Shown here piece after piece: positions 6,559 to 10,624 of a stretch of 10,624 bases of DNA. This stretch comes from Campylobacterota bacterium (GTDB taxonomy: Bacteria; Campylobacterota; Campylobacteria; Campylobacterales; SZUA-545), in the NCBI GenBank assembly GCA_030836705.1, contig JAUPLZ010000223.1, forward strand, positions 1 through 10,624. The letters run 5' to 3'. Under the pieces are notes generated by a model. It was not told the DNA's origin, ran no database searches, and was given only the letters and a program-made list of their open reading frames with translations. How positions within the stretch are numbered: the first letter of the stretch is position 1; every line of letters starts with the position of its first letter. Both the position numbers and the translations under genes were made by a program.

Positions 6559-6576
6559 TTGTCGATTTTTCGACAA
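6559..6576. promoter_or_regulatory. Perfect dyad in the cytochrome leader: operator or hairpin
   Basis: TTGTCGA (6559-6565) and TCGACAA (6570-6576) form a perfect inverted repeat with a TTTT spacer, ending 19 bases before the cytochrome ATG. It lies downstream of the candidate -10 box. As DNA it could be an operator for a dimeric repressor; as RNA it would be a 7-bp hairpin just before the ribosome binding site (AGG, 6585-6587). I do not match it to a named regulator. Confidence 0.45.
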
Positions 6577-6595
6577 TCTAAGATAGGTTTTATTT

Positions 6596-8104
6596 ATGAA
6601 AAAAATTGTTTTTGTGCTTATTCTAATGTTTTCAACTATTGTTTTTGCCGGCGAGGAAGAGGCAAAAAAACAGTATGAGAATGCATTAAAGCTTATGTTT
6701 GAAAAACAATATGACGAAAAAAGAAAAGAGATAGAACCTAATTACAAAGGTGCATTTTTGCTTTTAAGCAAAGCAGCAGAAAGTGGACATCTTGAGTCGC
6801 AATATCTTTTAAGTATGCTATACGAATACGGAAAAGGAACAAAAAAAGATTACCAAAAAGCTATGTATTGGTACAAAAAAGCAACGCAGTTTGAAAAAGA
6901 AAACTCTATTTTCCTTACAAAAATTATAAAAAACTTTACAAGAGAAAATGAGCTTCCAGAGACTCTAAAACCACTCAAAAAATTTCTTCATGAGCCGTTT
7001 AAAATAGGCTCGTGTCAAGTTTGCCACACAAACGCCAAAGCAACACCGCCGGAGCTTATTTCAAATGATATCGCATCGCTTTGCTACAAATGTCACGAAA
7101 AAGATGATAAAAAAGCTTTTTATCACAAATCGGTAAAAAACGGCGATTGTACAAAATGTCACGACCCTCATGAATCAGATGCAAAAAAACTTCTAAAAAC
7201 TTCAAATACAAACGAACTTTGCATCGCTTGCCACGGCAAAAAAAAGACAAGTTTAGATATAAATTTTGATAAAAAATACAAGCACAAACCTGCGGAGGAA
7301 AATTGCTTAAATTGCCACGAAGCTCATGGCTCAAACCATCCAAAACTCTTCAAGCAAGCTGATTTAAGTGAAAATTTTTGTTACGAGTGTCACAAAGAAA
7401 CCAAAAAAGAGATGGAAAATTCTACTTATAGCCACTCAAAAATAAAAAATAGCAAAAATTTCTGCCTCGAGTGTCACGCCTCTCACTCATCAAACGAAAA
7501 GAAACTTCTAAAAAAAGATATAAAAACACTTTGTTTTGATTGCCATAACAAAACCTTTCAAACAAGCGACTGCGAAAGAGAGCTTTTAGATATAGAAACT
7601 CATCTAAAAACTCATGCCAATTGGCACAAGCCATTAAGTGAGAAAGAGAGTTGTATAATCTGCCACAATGCACACGGCTCACAAAATTTAGGAATGCTAA
7701 AAAAAACATTTTTAGAAAATTTCGACAAAAAACATGAGGCTATCAAAAAAAGGCAAAACGATAAATTTTATGAAAACTTCGATAAAAAGAATTTTTTGTG
7801 TTTTGCCTGCCATGAAAATGACAAAATAGACTCCAAAACAAACACAAAAACCAACTTTAGAAATGGTGATACAAATCTTCACTTTATACATGTCAATTAC
7901 AAAAAAGGCAGGTCGTGCAAAACCTGTCACGATATTCATGGCTCCAAAAAAAGCTTTTTGATTAGAGATTTTAGCGATTTTGGCGAAAGTAAATTTCCTC
8001 TTAGGTTTATACCAAACGAAAACGGCGGAAGTTGTGAGTCGGCATGCCATGCAAAAAAAGTTTATAACAGAAACGCTATATCAAAAAAAATAGAAAAAAA
8101 ATAA
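6596..8104 (+). CDS. Periplasmic multiheme c-type cytochrome with Sel1-like N-terminal region
   Basis: The 502-residue protein has a signal peptide (MKKIVFVLILMFSTIVFA, cleavage near residue 18/19). A Sel1-like helical repeat region follows (about 50-97: AFLLLSKAAESGHLESQYLL, then LYEYGKGTKKDY). Eleven CXXCH heme motifs start at residues 140, 163, 185, 209, 237, 262, 290, 313, 353, 402 and 441, and a CX3CH (CESACH) is at 480-485. Pairs such as CTKCHDPHES with CIACH and CLNCHEAHGS with CYECH fit the doubled-CXXCH domain. If all sites are filled it carries up to twelve hemes. It probably moves electrons in the periplasm as part of respiration. No porin, NapC/NrfH-like quinol dehydrogenase or terminal reductase gene is next to it, so its partner is unknown. 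No membrane helix other than the signal is visible. The ATG has AGG with eight bases of spacing. Confidence 0.9.
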   Translation: MKKIVFVLILMFSTIVFAGEEEAKKQYENALKLMFEKQYDEKRKEIEPNYKGAFLLLSKAAESGHLESQYLLSMLYEYGKGTKKDYQKAMYWYKKATQFEKENSIFLTKIIKNFTRENELPETLKPLKKFLHEPFKIGSCQVCHTNAKATPPELISNDIASLCYKCHEKDDKKAFYHKSVKNGDCTKCHDPHESDAKKLLKTSNTNELCIACHGKKKTSLDINFDKKYKHKPAEENCLNCHEAHGSNHPKLFKQADLSENFCYECHKETKKEMENSTYSHSKIKNSKNFCLECHASHSSNEKKLLKKDIKTLCFDCHNKTFQTSDCERELLDIETHLKTHANWHKPLSEKESCIICHNAHGSQNLGMLKKTFLENFDKKHEAIKKRQNDKFYENFDKKNFLCFACHENDKIDSKTNTKTNFRNGDTNLHFIHVNYKKGRSCKTCHDIHGSKKSFLIRDFSDFGESKFPLRFIPNENGGSCESACHAKKVYNRNAISKKIEKK

Positions 8105-8113
8105 CCGTTGTTG

Positions 8114-8119
8114 TACAAT
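8114..8119 (+). promoter_or_regulatory. Candidate -10 box for the chorismate mutase gene
   Basis: TACAAT lies ten bases after the cytochrome stop codon and 35 bases before the chorismate mutase ATG. It suggests that the small gene has its own promoter in addition to any read-through. Confidence 0.4.
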
Positions 8120-8153
8120 ACGCCCCAGAAAAACAACTAAAAGCGAGATTATA

Positions 8154-8453
8154 ATGAGTATAAAAAACTGCGTTTCATTGGATGAGGTTAGAGAAGAGAT
8201 AGACAAACTTGATGAAAAAATAGTAGAGCTTATCGCAAAAAGAAGTCACTATGTAAGACAAGCGGCGAAATTCAAGCATTCTATTGAAAAAATCAAAGAA
8301 GAGAGCAGACTAGATGACATAATGAGTCGCGTTCGCCAAAAAGCCATACAAGAGAATATTTCACCAAATATGCTAGAGGATATTTATAGACTTATGATAG
8401 AGGAGATGGTGGAAACCGAAGTTGCGGAGTTTCAAAACAGAAATTCACTCTAA
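8154..8453 (+). CDS. Chorismate mutase, AroQ class, PchB-like
   Basis: The 99-residue all-helical protein aligns by eye over its full length with the AroQ family, most closely with the isochorismate-pyruvate lyase/chorismate mutase PchB. Shared segments are the N-terminal CxSLxEVR, EIDKLDEKIVELIAKR (15-30) and YVRQAAKFK (33-41). The basic residues R13, R30 and K41 match R14, R31 and K42 of PchB, which bind the chorismate carboxylates. The position of PchB Q90 appears to be Glu89 here. The likely reaction is chorismate to prephenate in phenylalanine/tyrosine synthesis; lyase activity towards salicylate is possible but no siderophore genes are nearby. The ribosome binding site is weak (GCGAG before ATTATAATG). 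It follows the cytochrome gene by 49 bases and has its own candidate -10 box, so the two need not be functionally linked. Confidence 0.85.
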   Translation: MSIKNCVSLDEVREEIDKLDEKIVELIAKRSHYVRQAAKFKHSIEKIKEESRLDDIMSRVRQKAIQENISPNMLEDIYRLMIEEMVETEVAEFQNRNSL

Positions 8454-8469
8454 TAAAAATAAAGTTAAC

Positions 8470-8502
8470 AAAAAAAATAAGCCATCTAAGAAGTTAGATG
8501 GC
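8470..8502 (-). terminator. Intrinsic terminator of the CXXC/OB-fold lipoprotein gene
   Basis: GCCATCTAA (8481-8489) pairs perfectly with TTAGATGGC (8494-8502) around GAAG, a 9-bp stem with a 4-base loop. On the minus strand it is followed by TTATTTTTTTT, a strong U-tract. It starts eight bases after the lipoprotein stop codon. In the plus direction the stem is followed by an A-tract, so it is not a standard intrinsic terminator for the chorismate mutase gene. Confidence 0.85.
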
Positions 8503-8509
8503 CAAAAAA

Positions 8510-9079
8510 CTACTTAGAAAATACAGAATTTTCTACGATTGCGCTATAAAAATATCCATATCCAAAATCTTTGTCCATAGCAAGTACGCCTTTTGCGGTA
8601 ACTTTATCGCCTTTTTGAACAGTAGCTTCCGGAGCTGTAAAAATAATATCATTTGTACCCTCTTTGCCGCTGCCGTCTTGAATGTGAATCCAATATCTTC
8701 CCATAATGTTGCTAGAAACTTTCACAACTTCGCCTTTTACCTCAACAACTTTTCCATTTAGTTCAGCTTTTTTTGCAAAAAGATCGGCTACTTTAAATAT
8801 TCCTACTGCTTTCATATCGGCTGCCGGTTTTGCATTAGCACTATTGCAATCAGTGCAACCTTCTTTGTGTTTAGCATCAGTTTGAGCATTGCCGCAATCT
8901 GCACATCCTTCAGGATTACTACTACCGCCTGCTGCAAAAGCTGAAGATTGCTGCTGGGCAGGTACGCTAGCTTTTTCCTGCGCTACCGGAGCTTGTGTCT
9001 TTGCTTCTTCTTTTTTATCACACCCTGTTGTCAAAAGGGCAATTGCCAAACCTGCTGTTAAAAGTTTTAACGCCTTCAT
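8510..9079 (-). CDS. Lipoprotein with two CXXC motifs and a C-terminal OB-fold domain (NrfJ-related type)
   Basis: The 189-residue protein begins with a lipoprotein signal (LLTTGC, lipidated Cys20). A low-complexity Ala/Gln/Lys/Ser linker follows (21-55), then two similar short units, PEGCADCGN (56-64) and KEGCTDCNS (72-80). The C-terminal domain (about 90-189) looks like the OB-fold found in exported NrfJ-related proteins: LNGKVVEVKGEVVK, MGRYWIHIQDGSG (126-138), KGDKVTAKGVLA and KDFGYGYFY (170-178). Such domains are often annotated as nucleic-acid binding by fold, but the lipid anchor puts this one in the periplasm or at a membrane, so DNA or RNA binding is doubtful. The CXXC pairs could bind a metal or undergo redox cycling. 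AAGGA precedes the ATG by seven bases. It is a single-gene unit with its own terminator. The specific function is unknown. Confidence 0.8.
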   Translation of the reverse strand: MKALKLLTAGLAIALLTTGCDKKEEAKTQAPVAQEKASVPAQQQSSAFAAGGSSNPEGCADCGNAQTDAKHKEGCTDCNSANAKPAADMKAVGIFKVADLFAKKAELNGKVVEVKGEVVKVSSNIMGRYWIHIQDGSGKEGTNDIIFTAPEATVQKGDKVTAKGVLAMDKDFGYGYFYSAIVENSVFSK

Positions 9080-9160
9080 ACCACAGTCCTTCTTTTCTTA
9101 GTTTAGAGTTTTAAAGTCGCCATATTAAGATAAAAAAACTTAATGTCACTTGCAATCTGC

Positions 9161-9166
9161 TATAAT
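9161..9166 (+). promoter_or_regulatory. -10 box of dbpA
   Basis: A consensus TATAAT lies 27 bases before the dbpA ATG, giving a leader of about 20 bases. No -35 box matches well. The intergenic region 9080-9193 must also hold the divergent lipoprotein promoter, which I cannot place with confidence. Confidence 0.55.
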
Positions 9167-9193
9167 CCGCCAACTTAACACAAAGAATCTCAC

Positions 9194-10573
9194 ATGAGCG
9201 AACAAAGCTTTTTTGCCCTTGGACTAAAACAAGAACTACTCGATAATCTTGCATCAATGGGTTATGAAAAAATGACAGAAATCCAATCAAAAGCACTTCC
9301 GTTTATTCTAAAAAATAACGATGTCATAGCCAAAGCAAAAACAGGCAGCGGAAAAACTCTAGCTTTTGGAATCGGGCTAATCTCTGCCATAAATGTAAAA
9401 AATCTCAATATCCAAGCTTTGGTTTTGTGTCCAACCAGAGAGCTTGCAGAACAAGTAGCAAAAGAGATAAGAAAAATAGCAAGAAGTACACAAAATATGA
9501 AGCTTGTAACCCTTTGCGGCGGAGTTCCTATGCGCTCTCAGCTTTCGTCTTTGAGCTATGGCGCCCATGTTGCAGTTGGTACTCCAGGTAGAATTCAAGC
9601 TCATCTTGATAAAGGCTCTTTGGAGCTAAAAAATTTAAAAATTCTAGTCCTAGATGAAGCAGACAGAATGCTTGATATGGGATTTTATGATGATATAAAA
9701 AAGATTATAGACACTACACCAAACAATAGGCAAACTCTCCTTTTTTCTGCAACCTTTCCCGATGCAATAAAAGAGATAAGCACACAATTTCAAAAAAATC
9801 CAATAACGGTATCAGTAGAATCGACACATAGCCAAAGTGTTATAAAGCAGTTTTTTTTCAAAACACCAAAAGGCACTAAACTAAACTCACTTATAAAAAC
9901 TCTTGATTATTATCAGCCTGAAACGACTATTGTTTTTTGCAATACAAAAGCAGCATGCAAAGATGTGGCTGAATTTTTAAACGAAAGCGGATTTCACGCT
10001 ATTGATATTCATGGAGACCTAGAACAAAGAGAAAGAACAGAGGCTTTGATACAGTTTTCAAACAGCAGCTGCTCTATCCTAGTCGCCACCGATGTTGCCG
10101 CAAGAGGTCTTGATGTAAAAGATGTAAAAGCCGTTATAAGCTTTGATTTAGCGCATGACAAAGAGGTTCATATCCACAGAATCGGGCGAACAGGAAGAGC
10201 AGGAAAAGATGGGCTTGCTATAAGTTTTTATAACGAAAACGAACTAAACAAACTTGAAGAGATAGAAGAACATCAAAAAAGTCAAATCTGCCATGAAGAT
10301 TTAGACTCCTTGATTATAAAAAAAGAGTTTGAGCACAAACCGCCGATGACTACACTATGCATCGATGGCGGCAGGAAGCAAAAAATCCGCGCAGGCGATG
10401 TGCTAGGGGCGCTTACAAAAGAAATGGGAATTGCCGGCGAATGCGTAGGAAAAATAGATATTTTAGAATTTCAAACCTATGTAGCTATCAAAAGAGAGTT
10501 TGCACAAAAGGCATTTAATGAGCTAAAAAATGGCAAAATAAAAGGCAAAAATTTTAGAATCTGGAAGCTTTAA
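9194..10573 (+). CDS. dbpA: ATP-dependent RNA helicase DbpA
   Basis: This is a full-length DEAD-box helicase of 459 residues, about the size of E. coli DbpA. Motifs in order are the Q motif (F6 to Q31), AKTGSGKT (48-55), PTREL (80-84), GG (109-110), TPGR (130-133), DEAD (154-157), SAT (185-187), ATDVAARGLD (298-307) and HRIGRTGRAG (328-337). The last ~75 residues (386-459) form the DbpA RNA-binding domain, containing KIRAGDVLGALTKEMGI and ending in NFRIWKL. In E. coli this domain binds hairpin 92 of 23S rRNA and targets the helicase to 50S subunit assembly. That tail separates it from RhlE and other DEAD-box proteins. The start has only a weak AAAG-type ribosome binding site but fits the Q-motif position. 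The next gene begins one base after the stop. Confidence 0.95.
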   Translation: MSEQSFFALGLKQELLDNLASMGYEKMTEIQSKALPFILKNNDVIAKAKTGSGKTLAFGIGLISAINVKNLNIQALVLCPTRELAEQVAKEIRKIARSTQNMKLVTLCGGVPMRSQLSSLSYGAHVAVGTPGRIQAHLDKGSLELKNLKILVLDEADRMLDMGFYDDIKKIIDTTPNNRQTLLFSATFPDAIKEISTQFQKNPITVSVESTHSQSVIKQFFFKTPKGTKLNSLIKTLDYYQPETTIVFCNTKAACKDVAEFLNESGFHAIDIHGDLEQRERTEALIQFSNSSCSILVATDVAARGLDVKDVKAVISFDLAHDKEVHIHRIGRTGRAGKDGLAISFYNENELNKLEEIEEHQKSQICHEDLDSLIIKKEFEHKPPMTTLCIDGGRKQKIRAGDVLGALTKEMGIAGECVGKIDILEFQTYVAIKREFAQKAFNELKNGKIKGKNFRIWKL

Positions 10574-10574
10574 T

Positions 10575-10624
10575 ATGATTTATCTTTTAAGCGATAAAAA
10601 AATAGACGGGGTTGTAAATATTCC
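10575..10624 (+). CDS. Start of an unidentified gene after dbpA, cut by the window end
   Basis: An ATG one base after the dbpA stop opens a frame with no stop for the 16 codons visible (MIYLLSDKKIDGVVNI). GGAAG lies seven bases upstream, inside the end of dbpA. The tight spacing suggests an operon with dbpA. The short beta-strand-like start resembles that of uroporphyrinogen-III synthase proteins (HemD) in related bacteria, but sixteen residues are not enough to name it. Confidence 0.5.
   Translation, partial: MIYLLSDKKIDGVVNI

Noticed and set aside
7056..8050. Three minus-strand ORFs antisense to the cytochrome gene
   Set aside because: They are shadows of the regular CXXCH codon pattern and are Cys/Phe/Leu-rich with no recognisable features.
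6596..8104. Repeated CXXCH-coding segments as a DNA repeat array or CRISPR-like element
   Set aside because: The periodicity is at protein level with irregular spacing; the nucleotide sequences of the units are not near-identical.
8111..8118. Palindrome TTGTACAA before the chorismate mutase gene
   Set aside because: Eight bases overlapping a TACAAT box is too short to call an operator in AT-rich DNA.
8498..8761. Plus-strand ORF of 87 codons opposite the lipoprotein gene
   Set aside because: It starts inside the terminator hairpin and is antisense to a well-supported gene.
10575..10624. Naming the last partial gene hemD
   Set aside because: Only sixteen codons are visible; the resemblance is too short to support a gene name.

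Overview
The window looks like chromosomal DNA from a free-living member of the Campylobacterota, most like Sulfurimonas and its relatives. The reasons are the AT-rich, A/T-run-rich sequence, the compact short operons, AAGGA ribosome binding sites, TACAAT/TATAAT -10 boxes without clear -35 boxes, and the protein content (multiheme c-type cytochrome, bifunctional PlsC/GNAT acyltransferase, FecR-domain protein without a sigma factor). The genus is an inference from reading the proteins; no search was run. I see no mobile element, CRISPR array, tRNA or rRNA.

Layout. Positions 1-240 (minus) hold the start of a CNNM/DUF21 membrane protein gene, preceded by a 21-codon open reading frame whose stop codon overlaps the CNNM start. 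Positions 351-2998 (minus) are a galU-glmS operon for sugar-nucleotide precursors of the cell wall and surface polysaccharide. Positions 3057-4756 (plus) hold a FecR-domain periplasmic protein and an ankyrin-repeat lipoprotein. These are transcribed divergently from galU behind a leader full of competing hairpins. Positions 4763-6457 (minus) encode a two-domain lipid acyltransferase resembling the ornithine-lipid synthase OlsF. It converges on the ankyrin gene and ends in a hairpin terminator.

Positions 6596-8104 (plus) encode a periplasmic multiheme cytochrome with an N-terminal Sel1-like segment, eleven CXXCH motifs and one CX3CH motif. Positions 8154-8453 (plus) encode a stand-alone PchB-type AroQ chorismate mutase. 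Positions 8510-9079 (minus) encode a lipoprotein with two CXXC motifs and an OB-fold domain. Positions 9194-10573 (plus) encode the rRNA helicase DbpA, followed after one base by the first codons of another gene that runs off the window.

Most of these genes are housekeeping or envelope functions. The less ordinary parts are the coupled 21-codon leader ORF, the dyad-rich fecR leader, the FecR plus ankyrin pair, the Sel1/dodecaheme-like cytochrome with its odd last heme motif, and the CXXC/OB-fold lipoprotein. I found no clear multi-gene defence or mobile system.
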